Translations under genes and position numbers: made by a program
The notes under the pieces: model-generated
Told to the model about the DNA's origin: nothing
What the model saw: only the letters and a program-made list of their open reading frames with translations
Databases searched by the model: none
From: Desulfomicrobium orale DSM 12838
GTDB lineage: Bacteria; Desulfobacterota; Desulfovibrionia; Desulfovibrionales; Desulfomicrobiaceae
Direction of reading: 5' to 3'
Assembly: GCF_001553625.1 (NCBI RefSeq)
Contig: NZ_CP014230.1
Coordinates: forward strand, 2,480,001 to 2,544,000
Length of the DNA stretch: 64,000 nt
Shown: positions 35,705 to 44,397 of the stretch, one piece after another
Layout of the letters: every line of letters starts with the position of its first letter
Position numbering within the stretch: the first letter of the stretch is position 1

Positions 35705-37306
35705 ATGTCCGGATATATTCTGGCCGCCGCGGCGATCATTCTCGTATGTCTGCTTCTGAGCAAGCTCTCCGGCAGGATGGGCGTCCCGACCCTGGCGCTG
35801 TTCATTCTGCTTGGGATGCTGGTCGGTTCCGACGGGCTGCTGAAAATACATTTCGATGATTTCATCGTTTCCGGAAACATCTGCACGATAGCCCTCATCT
35901 TCATCATCTTCTACGGCGGATTCGGGACAAACTGGAATCATGCCCGCCATGTCGCCGTCAAAGCCACGCTGCTTTCATCTCTTGGAGTCGTCCTTACCGC
36001 CGTATTGACGGGAGGATTCTGCCATTATGTTCTCGGCATCGGAATGCTTGAAAGCATTCTTGTGGGCGCCATCATCAGTTCGACGGACGCGGCCTCCGTA
36101 TTCAGCATCCTGCGTTCGAAAAAACTCAGCCTGAAATACGGGACCTCGTCTCTGCTTGAAGTGGAAAGCGGCAGCAACGACCCTTTTTCCTACATGATGA
36201 CGGTTATCGTGCTGTCGGCCATGAAGGGAAATTTCGATGGCGCGAATCTGCTGCTGATGATCGTGCAGCAGGTTTTCCTTGGAGTGGCTTTCGGAGCGGC
36301 GGCCGGGCTGCTCTCCGCGAAGATGCTTTCCCGCTTCCGGATGAGTGCGGAAGGGTTCGATACCATTTTCGTGTTCGGAGTGACGCTCATCACCTACGCC
36401 GGAGCGGACTACACGGGCGGCAACGGCTACCTGAGCGTGTATATTCTGGGTATCATCCTGGGCAACCAGCCCATTCAGAACAAAAAGAACCTGGTCCACT
36501 TCTTCGACGGCGTAACGGGGCTCATGCAGATCCTGGTGTTCTTCCTGCTCGGACTTCTGTCTTTTCCCTCGCAGCTGCCGCAGATATTTTTTCCCGCCCT
36601 CTGCATAGCCCTTTTTCTTACTTTCATCGCACGGCCCCTGGCCATCTTTCTGCTGCTCTCGCCGTTTCGATGCCCGGTAAAACAGCAGCTTCTGGTCTCC
36701 TGGGCGGGCCTCAGAGGAGCGGCGTCCATCGTGTTCGCCATCATGGCCACCGTGGACAGCGCGCACATGCATAACGACATCTTCCACATTACGTTCCTGA
36801 TAGTCCTTTTCTCCATATTCACGCAGGGATCTCTCATTCCGTTCATGGCAAACAAGCTCGACATGATCGATCTTAACTCCAACGTCATGAAGACATTCAA
36901 CGACTATTCCGACGAGATCCAGCTCCAGTTCATACAGATATCCATATTCAAGGACCATCCCTGGGCGGATATGCAGATAAAGGATATGAACATCATTCCT
37001 GATCTGCTCATCGTCATGATCCTGCGCGACGGCGAAAGAATCATTCCCAATGGAAATACCCGCATCATGCCCGGCGATATGGTCATCATCACGGCAATGT
37101 CCGCAAACACGGACAGCACTTTCCTGCTGACGGAGATGAAGATAGACGGCGACAGCGAGTGGATAGATCAGTCGCTGGAAGAAATAAATCTGGGAAAGGA
37201 ATGCCTGATCATCGCCATAAAGCGCAAAGACGCAATCGTCATCCCGCGCGGCAAGACTTCCATCAGGAAAGACGACGTACTAATCACCTGTAAGGCGCTG
37301 CTGTAG
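35705..37306 (+). CDS. nhaP2: Potassium or sodium/proton antiporter (CPA1, NhaP2/CvrA type)
   Basis: A 533-residue antiporter with about twelve membrane helices. The ion-binding core shows SSTDAASVFSIL and LEVESGSNDPFSYMM, with the acidic residue of CPA1 exchangers; WAGLRGAASIVFAIMA is the conserved late helix. Residues about 400-533 are a cytoplasmic RCK_C/TrkA_C-like domain (GNTRIMPGDMVIITA), typical of NhaP2. It exports K+ or Na+ for protons. Base composition is somewhat less GC-rich than uvrC. It stands alone behind a 119-base leader and converges on the next gene. Confidence 0.9.
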   Translation: MSGYILAAAAIILVCLLLSKLSGRMGVPTLALFILLGMLVGSDGLLKIHFDDFIVSGNICTIALIFIIFYGGFGTNWNHARHVAVKATLLSSLGVVLTAVLTGGFCHYVLGIGMLESILVGAIISSTDAASVFSILRSKKLSLKYGTSSLLEVESGSNDPFSYMMTVIVLSAMKGNFDGANLLLMIVQQVFLGVAFGAAAGLLSAKMLSRFRMSAEGFDTIFVFGVTLITYAGADYTGGNGYLSVYILGIILGNQPIQNKKNLVHFFDGVTGLMQILVFFLLGLLSFPSQLPQIFFPALCIALFLTFIARPLAIFLLLSPFRCPVKQQLLVSWAGLRGAASIVFAIMATVDSAHMHNDIFHITFLIVLFSIFTQGSLIPFMANKLDMIDLNSNVMKTFNDYSDEIQLQFIQISIFKDHPWADMQIKDMNIIPDLLIVMILRDGERIIPNGNTRIMPGDMVIITAMSANTDSTFLLTEMKIDGDSEWIDQSLEEINLGKECLIIAIKRKDAIVIPRGKTSIRKDDVLITCKALL

Positions 37307-37334
37307 AGCGAAGCGATTTTCCGGTTCGGCCGGA

Positions 37335-38087
37335 TCAGCCCGCCGCAGGGAAAAAGACGTGCCCGATGCGGGTGAAACGTGCGGGGCTCTCCGGCTTTCC
37401 GGCCCGGAGCAGCACGTCGTGAACCGCCCGCATGCCTCGCTCCCCAAGTCTGGTCCGCTCGCGCTTGGTGCCGGTATCGGCGAGCAGCCAGGTGGGATAA
37501 TCGCGGCAATCTCCGTCGTCGAACGGAACCATCAGCCCGTTCATATCCGCAGCCAGAAGCCCCACGGCGAAAGGCCGCAGGGAATACTGGCAAAGCAAGA
37601 AAAGTCCGGCGGAAAAACGCCTTTTTTCAAGGGCGGGCACGAACAGGTCAAAAAGAATGTCCTGGGCCGAGGTCATGATGTACAGGGCCGAGCCCGCCTT
37701 GAGAGCCAGCCGCCCCAGCACTCCGACGGCGCAGCCCCGGCAGCTTCCGGGCATGGAAGGCCGGAGGCGCTTCAGGTAGCGGCAGTCGTGATTGAAGCGG
37801 CCCGAGGGACAGTCCATGGGCTTCATGCAGAACCCCAACCCCACCACGGTTCCCGGCCCGCCGGTAAAATGCCCCGGCCACTCGGACACGGGCACCATGC
37901 TTTCCGCCAGAGCGAGCCAACCGGATTTCACCACCGCCCGCGCCGTTCTCAGCGGATGCGGCAGGGCTACGTGGCGGATGAACCGCCAGCCGTATTCCCG
38001 GAAAAGACTCTGTACGCAAAAGGCCCACATACCCACCTCGTAATTCGCATGCCCTGAAACGGAAAATTCCGGTCTTCCCGCGCCCAT
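37335..38087 (-). CDS. Cysteine-rich protein of unknown function, about 250 residues
   Basis: I start at the ATG 38087 (MGAGRPEFSV) because the frame farther upstream overlaps the lipid-kinase-like gene; the ribosome site (GGAAA) is weak. A cysteine cluster in GLGFCMKPMDCPSGRFNHDC and SMPGSCRGCAVG could bind iron-sulfur or zinc. Later segments are YIMTSAQDILFDLFVPALEKRRFSAGLFLLCQYSLRP and VPFDDGDCRDYPTW. No signal peptide. I do not recognise the family with certainty. It follows the DGK-like gene by 38 bases, so they are probably cotranscribed. Confidence 0.7.
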   Translation of the reverse strand: MGAGRPEFSVSGHANYEVGMWAFCVQSLFREYGWRFIRHVALPHPLRTARAVVKSGWLALAESMVPVSEWPGHFTGGPGTVVGLGFCMKPMDCPSGRFNHDCRYLKRLRPSMPGSCRGCAVGVLGRLALKAGSALYIMTSAQDILFDLFVPALEKRRFSAGLFLLCQYSLRPFAVGLLAADMNGLMVPFDDGDCRDYPTWLLADTGTKRERTRLGERGMRAVHDVLLRAGKPESPARFTRIGHVFFPAAG

Positions 38088-38125
38088 TTTCCGGCTGTGC
38101 CTACCGGGCACAGCCGGGTCGAATC

Positions 38126-38872
38126 CTAAAAAAGCAGGCTTCCAAGCCAGGCCGGAACAACCTGCAAGGTGAAATTGTCCCAGCCGTGCGGCGAAAGAGC
38201 TTCCACCACAGTCACCGCCAGGGCGACAGCCAGAACGCTCCAACAGTCGGAGGAAAAAGATAATCCGGAAGAAAAGCCCAGCCACGCGATCAAAGACAAC
38301 GCCGAAGCCAGAAACACCGCCGCCGACCCTTCCAGACTGCGCACGGCATGCACTCCGGTCATGGCCGGAACACGGTACAGGCGGCGGCCGAAACGCGTCC
38401 CCACGGGCTCAGCCACGGCGTCTCCAAGGCCGGTCACAAGATACCCGAACACCGCTGTATCCGGGAAAAAGATGTTGGCGGCCAGCCCGCCCAGCAGCGT
38501 GGCCGCATAGGGCACAACCACATAATGCGTACGCCGCGGCGCATCCTTCTCGCGGGCCAGGGCCTCGTACCAGGGATGTCCCGCTCCCCGCCACAGAGCG
38601 AAAGCCAGCACCAGGGTGGTCATGCCCCCGAACAAACACACTCCGGGGAGCCCCCAAATCCGGTGTGCGGCCACCACGGTCCCGAAGATGAGAAAGTGAA
38701 AAAGCTTGCGCGTGTAGCCGGTTTTCCAGCCGTGCAAAGCCTCCATGCGTCCGGCCAAATGCAGGCAGAATGCGGCCCACAGCAATGCGGGCGGCCCGGC
38801 AAGCAACAGGGTCTGCACTGAGGGAACATTGGCCCGGAAAAAATCCTCAAGCAGATGAACGGATGCAATCAT
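38126..38872 (-). CDS. Dolichol/phytol kinase-like membrane protein (CTP-transferase fold)
   Basis: A 248-residue protein with about seven membrane helices. It carries the motifs of the SEC59/DGK1/VTE5 group: GWKTGYTRKLFHFLIFGTV, VTGLGDAVAEPVGTRFGR, RSLEGSAAVFLASAL and VVEALSPHGWDNFTLQVV. Members phosphorylate polyprenols, phytol or diacylglycerol, often with CTP. The lipid here is unknown. ATG 38872 (MIASVHLL) is my start; an ATG at 38893 is an alternative. Confidence 0.82.
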   Translation of the reverse strand: MIASVHLLEDFFRANVPSVQTLLLAGPPALLWAAFCLHLAGRMEALHGWKTGYTRKLFHFLIFGTVVAAHRIWGLPGVCLFGGMTTLVLAFALWRGAGHPWYEALAREKDAPRRTHYVVVPYAATLLGGLAANIFFPDTAVFGYLVTGLGDAVAEPVGTRFGRRLYRVPAMTGVHAVRSLEGSAAVFLASALSLIAWLGFSSGLSFSSDCWSVLAVALAVTVVEALSPHGWDNFTLQVVPAWLGSLLF

Positions 38873-39190
38873 GGCGGATTCCCGGAATTGCATGATGCCG
38901 ACGCGGGCGGAAGACAATTTTCTGCGACGAGCACCGCGCACGAAAAACGGCGCTTCAGGTGAAGCAGATAGCATGCCGTTTCATCCCAGCGCAACACTTT
39001 TGGACAATGCTCACACAAATTTCACAACGTCCGCACAAAAGCGGCGGATATCCCGGCACGATGGCCGGAAAATCCTCCGCCCCCCAAAACCTATTGAGAT
39101 ACAGCCATAATTCGCTTTCTGATGAATGACTTTCCAGAGCGGATTGGCGCCCTAATACTCAAGGCTCTCGACCAAAATGCCGGGAAGTAA
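38873..39190 (-). other. Intergenic stretch with no gene seen
   Basis: About 320 bases between the start of the DGK-like gene and the IS4 copy. It should hold the promoter of the two minus-strand genes at 37335-38872. I see no RNA gene, clear terminator or strong promoter pair. The part next to the insertion sequence is less GC-rich than coding sequence. Confidence 0.4.
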
Positions 39191-39199
39191 AGCCGACAT
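39191..39199. repeat. Target-site duplication of IS4 copy 1 (left)
   Basis: The nine bases AGCCGACAT directly flank the left inverted repeat and recur as 40460-40468 directly after the right one, marking a simple transposition. Confidence 0.9.
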
Positions 39200-40459
39200 C
39201 ATTGCTGTCCGGCTAAGCGATGTAATCTAACAGTGTGAAGTTATATGAATTATCGAATTTTCGTCGTCTGGGATTCAGGAGTTCATCCAAGGAGGCCTCG
39301 CCGAGCAGGTTGAGTTGAATGAGCTGGAAGAGTTGCTGTACGGAGAGTCCGAGACGGCTGAGGAATTTCTGGTACGCGAGGAGCAGGTAAACCGTCAGGG
39401 CCGTGTAAATCTGGATCAGAACCGCATTTTCCGAGTTGCCGACGAAGGTCTTTATGCGCAAATTTTGTTTGATTTCCTTGAAGAAGAGCTCGATTTGCCA
39501 GCGGTCTTTATAGATGTCGGCGATGGTTTTCGCCGAAAGCCGGAAATGGTTGGTCAAAAATTCGTAGTGTTTCCCGGTTTCCTGGTCACGATAGCCGATA
39601 CGGCGCAAGCGTAAGGATTTTCCCCGGCTGGAGACTTCAATGATGTGATCGGAAGTAACGCCGGTCTTGCGATTCACGAGGCGGCGCTCCAGGAGTTTGA
39701 AAACGGCGTTGCGCTTGAGCCGGGTCACAAAAAAGACACCCTTTGCCCCGAGGATCCGAAACCAGGGATAGCTGATGAAGCCCTTGTCAAAGACCACGAT
39801 GGAGCCCCTGGGCAACTCCATAGCCTGAGCTATGCGGCTTTCATGGGTTTTGGCGTCGGTGACGGTTGCGAAAGCCGGGATATGGCCATCGTGATCCAGC
39901 AAGGTATGTACTTTGACGCCGCCCTTGGCCTGCCGAAACGAGGCCCAGGGAAAAAGCGACAGGCAAAGCTTTATGGTGGTGGCGTCCAGACTGAACAATT
40001 TGGATTTGAAACGGAATTTGTGCTTCGGGGCTTTTGCGGCGCACAGGCCGTACATCTCGGCGAACAGATCCTTGAAAAAGCCTACGGGGCGAGAATTGTT
40101 CGCGTCAGCAAAGGTCGAGCGGGCCACGTTTTTCAGTCCCCAGTGATACAGGCGGTTTCCCGCAGCCTCAAGGCAGCGCAGGCCATCGCGCATGGAACGT
40201 CTTGCGGCAAGCTGGATGAAGGCCATGACCGTGAACTGCTCCTTGAAACCGAATTGACGCGACGAGCGCCCGGTTTTGTGCCGTCTTTCGAGTTTCTGAA
40301 AAACATGTCTGGGAATCAGAGATAGCGTCTGGGAGAATAGTGTATTATGGTGACTCAAGTCCAGAATCTCCTTGTGTGGCAAGATGTTGTGGTGATTTCT
40401 TTTACCACACATCGCTGAGATTTTGGACTCTTTTCTTATCCCTTAGCCGGACAGCAATG
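39200..40459 (-). mobile_element. IS4-family insertion sequence, copy 1 (1260 bp)
   Basis: A complete element bounded by an 18-bp perfect inverted repeat CATTGCTGTCCGGCTAAG, with a 9-bp target duplication. It carries one transposase gene on the minus strand. It is almost identical to the copy at 47584-48843, which lies in opposite orientation. The insertion is 165 bases beyond the 3' end of the tRNA array and interrupts no recognisable gene. Confidence 0.95.
39213..40358 (-). CDS. IS4-family transposase (copy 1)
   Basis: A 381-residue DDE transposase. The frame opens 54 bases farther, but a TTG nine bases after AAGGAG gives MSHHNTLFSQ, the usual start of this group, so I start at 40358. An N-terminal DUF4372-like domain is followed by the catalytic Asp in FSLDATTIKL, the second Asp in IVVFDKGF and the IS4 signature Y-(2)-R-(3)-E-(6)-K in YKDRWQIELFFKEIK. 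It differs from copy 2 at only three residues (Ser for Pro in KLCLSLF, Ile for Thr in DKGFIS, Ile for Phe in WFRIL). Intact and probably active. Confidence 0.93.
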   Translation of the reverse strand: MSHHNTLFSQTLSLIPRHVFQKLERRHKTGRSSRQFGFKEQFTVMAFIQLAARRSMRDGLRCLEAAGNRLYHWGLKNVARSTFADANNSRPVGFFKDLFAEMYGLCAAKAPKHKFRFKSKLFSLDATTIKLCLSLFPWASFRQAKGGVKVHTLLDHDGHIPAFATVTDAKTHESRIAQAMELPRGSIVVFDKGFISYPWFRILGAKGVFFVTRLKRNAVFKLLERRLVNRKTGVTSDHIIEVSSRGKSLRLRRIGYRDQETGKHYEFLTNHFRLSAKTIADIYKDRWQIELFFKEIKQNLRIKTFVGNSENAVLIQIYTALTVYLLLAYQKFLSRLGLSVQQLFQLIQLNLLGEASLDELLNPRRRKFDNSYNFTLLDYIA

Positions 40460-40468
40460 AGCCGACAT
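40460..40468. repeat. Target-site duplication of IS4 copy 1 (right)
   Basis: Second copy of AGCCGACAT, directly after the right inverted repeat. Confidence 0.9.
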
Positions 40469-40572
40469 CTCTGCGAGGGCTCTCCGAGAGGCAAAGATAT
40501 AGATGGTGAATCCGAGTGATGGATCAGGCGAATCAACTGAAGACGGGACGGAGAGTAAGGCCCGAAACTCAA

Positions 40573-40611
40573 TCGAGCCCGAACAATCCACATGGATTGA
40601 ACCGGGCTCGA
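40573..40611 (-). terminator. Long hairpin downstream of the tRNA array
   Basis: An interrupted inverted repeat (TCGAGCCCG ... CGGGCTCGA with inner AATCCA/TGGATT) begins 14 bases after the last tRNA-Gly. It would fold into a long stem and probably ends or protects the tRNA precursor 3' end. There is no U run on either side, so a factor-independent terminator is not certain. Confidence 0.45.
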
Positions 40612-40624
40612 CTGTTTTGATATC

Positions 40625-40699
<75 letters not shown>

Positions 40700-40707
40700 A
40701 TTGATGC

Positions 40708-40782
<75 letters not shown>

Positions 40783-40787
40783 TTTTG

Positions 40788-40862
<75 letters not shown>

Positions 40863-40878
40863 TCAACAGGAAGCTGTG

Positions 40879-40905
40879 TCTATAAAGACCTACACCGACT
40901 GTCAA
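40879..40905 (-). promoter_or_regulatory. Promoter of the Gly-Cys-Gly tRNA array
   Basis: On the minus strand a perfect -35 TTGACA (40900-40905) is followed after 15 bases by TATAGA (40879-40884). The spacing is short but the boxes are good and the start would fall a few bases before the first tRNA. Confidence 0.55.
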
Positions 40906-40969
40906 TCAAAAAAATACTCTGCCCTTCATCCGGGGTGATGCGAACATGCGCGGAAATCCGCATCAAGCC

Positions 40970-40998
40970 TTTACTTTTTTCCAGGCACCGCATAGAAA
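40970..40998 (+). promoter_or_regulatory. Possible dksA promoter
   Basis: TTTACT (40970-40975) and TAGAAA (40993-40998), each four of six consensus bases, are separated by exactly 17 bases and lie 39 bases before the dksA start. This is the best pair in the interval shared with the divergent tRNA array. Confidence 0.4.
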
Positions 40999-41036
40999 GC
41001 CACACTCGAACGAACAAGGCCCGAAGGAGGACATGT

Positions 41037-41399
41037 ATGGAAGCCAAAGACCTTGAGTTCTTCAGAGAATACCTCACACAGATGATCGACGATATTCAGC
41101 GGCAAGGCGAGGCGACCATCGAAGATATGTCGGAAAATGTGGAGTATTACTCCGACCCCGCCGACAGAGCTTCCGCCGAGTCGGACCGGACCTTCACCCT
41201 GCGCCTGCGGGACCGGGACAGGAAACTGGTCAAGAAAATCAACGAGGCACTGGACAGGATAGACGATGGTTCTTTCGGCGTGTGCGAAGACTGCGGGGGA
41301 GACATCGGCATTCCGCGCCTCAAGGCCCGGCCTGTGACGACGCTGTGCATCGAATGCAAAAGCCGCCGGGAAGAGGAAGAACGGCTGCGCGGCGACTAG
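41037..41399 (+). CDS. dksA: DksA/TraR-family transcription factor
   Basis: A 120-residue protein with the DksA layout: N-terminal coiled coil with acidic tip (about 1-85), then a C4 zinc finger (CEDCGGDIGIPRLKARPVTTLCIECKS). DksA enters the secondary channel of RNA polymerase and, with ppGpp, lowers stable-RNA transcription; the divergent tRNA operon beside it is a natural target. The frame is open far upstream through the tRNA genes, but AAGGAGG directly before the ATG at 41037 fixes the start. Confidence 0.94.
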   Translation: MEAKDLEFFREYLTQMIDDIQRQGEATIEDMSENVEYYSDPADRASAESDRTFTLRLRDRDRKLVKKINEALDRIDDGSFGVCEDCGGDIGIPRLKARPVTTLCIECKSRREEEERLRGD

Positions 41400-41423
41400 G
41401 ACGCGACAGACATCTTTTTACAG

Positions 41424-41451
41424 GCGCACTCCAACCGGGGCGCGCTTTTTT
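41424..41451 (+). terminator. Terminator of dksA
   Basis: GCGCACTCC and GGGGCGCGC pair around an AACC loop (one mismatch, one G-T), followed by TTTTTT. It stands 24 bases after the dksA stop. Confidence 0.8.
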
Positions 41452-41691
41452 GTCCGGCCCGCCGGACAGACATCTTTCAGAAAGCCTTTTTGCTGTCCCT
41501 CATTTGCCACCAGACGGTCTCTTTGGTATCTTATTGCACATGCTTCCGGTTCCACCGGGAACATGACCGGGCCAAAATCCATCGGAAGATGATTCTGTTT
41601 TCCAAGCCAATATTCTGGAAGCCGGATGCCCCGCATCCGTCCCGGCCGAACCGCAGCCGCGCATTTGCCGGAAGTCCGTGCGCAAGGAGAC

Positions 41692-43968
41692 ATGTCCATG
41701 CCCCCTTCCTCTCATCATTGGCGTTTTTTCCGCATTGGCGGATTTGACCAGGTCAGGCTCGAAACGGCCCAGGATCTGCTTCACCTGGACGAGCTGGACC
41801 AGAAACTCTGGGCGGCCCTGAGCTGTCCGGTTCACGGCCTGGAATTCGATCCGCGCACTCTGACCATGCTCGACACTGACGACGACGGCCGTGTCCGGGT
41901 TCCCGAAGTTCTGGAAGCCGTAAGATGGACCGCCTCCGCGCTCAAAAACATGGACGGCCTCATTGCCGGACATTCCTATCTGTCTCTGGCCGACATCGAC
42001 GACTCCCATCCCGAAGGCCGCGCCCTGCTGGCTTCGGCCCGCCATATCCTGAAGTATCTGGACAAACCCGACGCCATGCGGATCACCATCGAGGACTTGG
42101 ACAGCACACAGGAGCTTCTCCAGAACTCCCTGCTGAATGGAGATGGCGTGGTCATTCCGGCCAGCGCGGACAATCCCGAGCTGAAAATCCTGATCGAGGA
42201 AGTGATGTCCACCATGGGTACGGTCATGGACCGCAGCGGACAGGAAGGCATTTCCTCGGAGCAGGCCGCCGCGTTTTTCGATGAAGCCGCCCAATATGTT
42301 GCGTGGCGGCATGAAGCCCGGCTCAGGGCTGAAAGCGTTCTGCCCTTCGGAGACAACACTCCGGCTGCGGCCGAAGCATTTTTCGCCCTGCGCCCCAAAA
42401 TCGACGACTTTTTCACCCGTTGCGGACTGGCCGCTTTCGATTCCAGAGCCGAAGAGCCGCTCAACCCGTCTCTGGGCACATACGAAACCCTGGCGGCTCA
42501 GGAGCTTGGAACCACTGACGATCTGGCCCGCTTCCCGCTGGCCAAGGTCAAGATGACCCGGACCCTGCCCCTGAAAACCGGACTGAACCCCGCCTGGGAA
42601 GCCCTCATGGGCGTTCTGAGAGAAATGGCGCTCATCCCCATGTTCGGCGATGAGGAATATCTGGGTATCGAACAGTGGCAACAGGTCAAGGCGGCTTTCG
42701 CCGACCACGAGGCCTGGCTGGCGGAAAAAGCCGGAACCAGAGTGGAAGGGATCGGACTGGAGCGCCTGCAATCCATTCTTTCCAGCCCGGCCCGCATGGA
42801 GCTGGAAGCCCTCATTGCCAGGGATCTGGAGCTGAGCGAACAGGTGGACAGCTTCGACAAGGTGGCCCGGCTGACCTACTTCACCCGCGACCTGATGATC
42901 CTCCTGAACAATTTCGTCACATTCTACGACTTCTACTCGCAGAAGCGCAAAGCCATCTTCCAGGCGGGGACCCTGTATCTGGACGGCCGGGCCTGCGAAC
43001 TGTGCGTACGGGTGGACGACATGGATGCGCACCAGGTTCTGGCCACTCTGAGCCGGACGTACCTGGTTTACTGCCAATGCCGGAGACGCAACAGCGAGGA
43101 GCAGATGACCATCGCCGCGGCCTTCACCAACGGCGACTCCGACAACCTGATGGTGGGCCGCAACGGCATCTTCTACGACAGAAACGGCAATGACTGGGAT
43201 GCCACCATCATCAAACTCATCGAACATCCCATCAGCGTGCGACAGGCGTTCTGGTCGCCATACAAACGAGCGGGCCGCATGATCGGCGAACAGATCGAAA
43301 AATTCGCCGCGGCCAAGGACAAGGCGGTGGAGGAAAGCGCCGGTGCCAAGGTGGCGACCCTGGGCGCTCCGGCAGCCGAACCGGGCAAGGCTCCCGCGCC
43401 CTTCGATGTGGGCAAGTTCGCCGGTATTTTCGCCGCCATCGGCCTCGCTCTGGGGGCGATCGGCACGGCCCTGGCCGCCGTACTGAGCGGATTTCTCTCC
43501 CTGGCGCTGTGGCAGATGCCGCTGGCCGTAGGAGGAATACTGCTGGTCATTTCCGGGCCGTCCATGCTCATCGCCTACATGAAGCTGCGGCAGCGGAACC
43601 TAGGCCCCATTCTCGATGCCGGAGGATGGGCCGTGAACAGCAAGGCCAAAATCAATATTCCTTTTGGAACCACGTTGACCAAGGTGGCCGCACTGCCTCC
43701 GGGGGCCGAACGTTCCCTGCGCGATCCCTTCGCCGAAAAGAGAACGCCCTGGAAGCGCTGGGTGGCGCTGATCATCCTGATCGTGATCCTGAGTCTGGCC
43801 TGGGACAAGGGATATATCCAGCAGTTGAGCGAGAAGCTGAAGTCATCCGTACAGACTCAGGAACCGGCTCCCCAGCCCGAGGAAAAGCCCGCGCAGCCGG
43901 CTGCGGAAAAGGCAGCTCCCGAACCCGCCACACCGGCCGCTCCGGAGGAAAAACCAGCTGCACAGTAA
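41692..43968 (+). CDS. Large EF-hand-containing membrane protein, function unknown
   Basis: A 758-residue protein. Near residues 55-75 there is an EF-hand-like loop (LDTDDDGRVRVPEVLEAV) with the D-x-D-x-D-G pattern for calcium. A long soluble, mostly helical region follows. Residues about 585-645 hold two membrane segments (FAGIFAAIGLALGAIGTALAAVL; LAVGGILLVISGPSMLIAYM) and a third lies near 698 (WVALIILIVILSLAW). The C-terminus is a Pro/Ala/Glu-rich tail. No enzyme motif is recognised. ATG 41692 follows AAGGAG; the ATG six bases on is equally possible. It forms its own transcription unit between terminators. Confidence 0.85.
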   Translation: MSMPPSSHHWRFFRIGGFDQVRLETAQDLLHLDELDQKLWAALSCPVHGLEFDPRTLTMLDTDDDGRVRVPEVLEAVRWTASALKNMDGLIAGHSYLSLADIDDSHPEGRALLASARHILKYLDKPDAMRITIEDLDSTQELLQNSLLNGDGVVIPASADNPELKILIEEVMSTMGTVMDRSGQEGISSEQAAAFFDEAAQYVAWRHEARLRAESVLPFGDNTPAAAEAFFALRPKIDDFFTRCGLAAFDSRAEEPLNPSLGTYETLAAQELGTTDDLARFPLAKVKMTRTLPLKTGLNPAWEALMGVLREMALIPMFGDEEYLGIEQWQQVKAAFADHEAWLAEKAGTRVEGIGLERLQSILSSPARMELEALIARDLELSEQVDSFDKVARLTYFTRDLMILLNNFVTFYDFYSQKRKAIFQAGTLYLDGRACELCVRVDDMDAHQVLATLSRTYLVYCQCRRRNSEEQMTIAAAFTNGDSDNLMVGRNGIFYDRNGNDWDATIIKLIEHPISVRQAFWSPYKRAGRMIGEQIEKFAAAKDKAVEESAGAKVATLGAPAAEPGKAPAPFDVGKFAGIFAAIGLALGAIGTALAAVLSGFLSLALWQMPLAVGGILLVISGPSMLIAYMKLRQRNLGPILDAGGWAVNSKAKINIPFGTTLTKVAALPPGAERSLRDPFAEKRTPWKRWVALIILIVILSLAWDKGYIQQLSEKLKSSVQTQEPAPQPEEKPAQPAAEKAAPEPATPAAPEEKPAAQ

Positions 43969-43972
43969 AACT

Positions 43973-44001
43973 GAAACGGCCCGGATGATCCGGGCCGTTT
44001 C
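43973..44001. terminator. Hairpin between convergent genes
   Basis: A perfect 13-bp inverted repeat (GAAACGGCCCGGA / TCCGGGCCGTTTC) with a three-base loop lies four bases after the EF-hand gene stop. Flanking A-rich and T-containing sequence allows it to work for either strand, although no long U run is present. Confidence 0.65.
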
Positions 44002-44166
44002 AAATTTGAATGTTGTCGCTTTTGGGTGTGGAATGCGTAACCAATTTTTGTTTGAAGCATACTTAATGGAGCCAGGGATTCTCATGTCTATTTACGCTCC
44101 AATATCTTTTTGAATGTGCCCCCACTTCCCGAAAATGCTGCATTCAGCTCTCTTACCAAGCCCGAT

Positions 44167-44394
44167 TTATCTCCTCCATGGAAAATAGCGGCTTACGGCC
44201 TCCCAAGCATACCGCAGGCCGCGCGCTACGAACAGACCCAGCACCGTCAGCAAAGCGGCATTGGTCTTCAGTGCCTGGGAGAATGACTCCCAAAAGTATC
44301 TCTTGGCCCGCTGGTAGTCTTCTTCGACCCGCGTCGCCGAATGCTCTTTCTGGTCATTTTCTTTCACAGGCACAAGGCTGTCTTCTTTTTTCAC
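44167..44394 (-). CDS. Small membrane protein downstream of tgpA, 75 residues
   Basis: A GTG at 44394 stands nine bases after GGAGG at the end of tgpA. The product has a charged N-terminal half (MKKEDSLVPVKENDQKEHSATRVEEDYQRAKRYF, written here only in outline) and one hydrophobic segment (TNAALLTVLGLFVARGL) near the C-terminus, ending FPWRR. It is placed as the last gene of the DUF58-tgpA operon. Function unknown. Confidence 0.7.
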   Translation of the reverse strand: MKKEDSLVPVKENDQKEHSATRVEEDYQRAKRYFWESFSQALKTNAALLTVLGLFVARGLRYAWEAVSRYFPWRR

Positions 44395-44397
44395 CGC

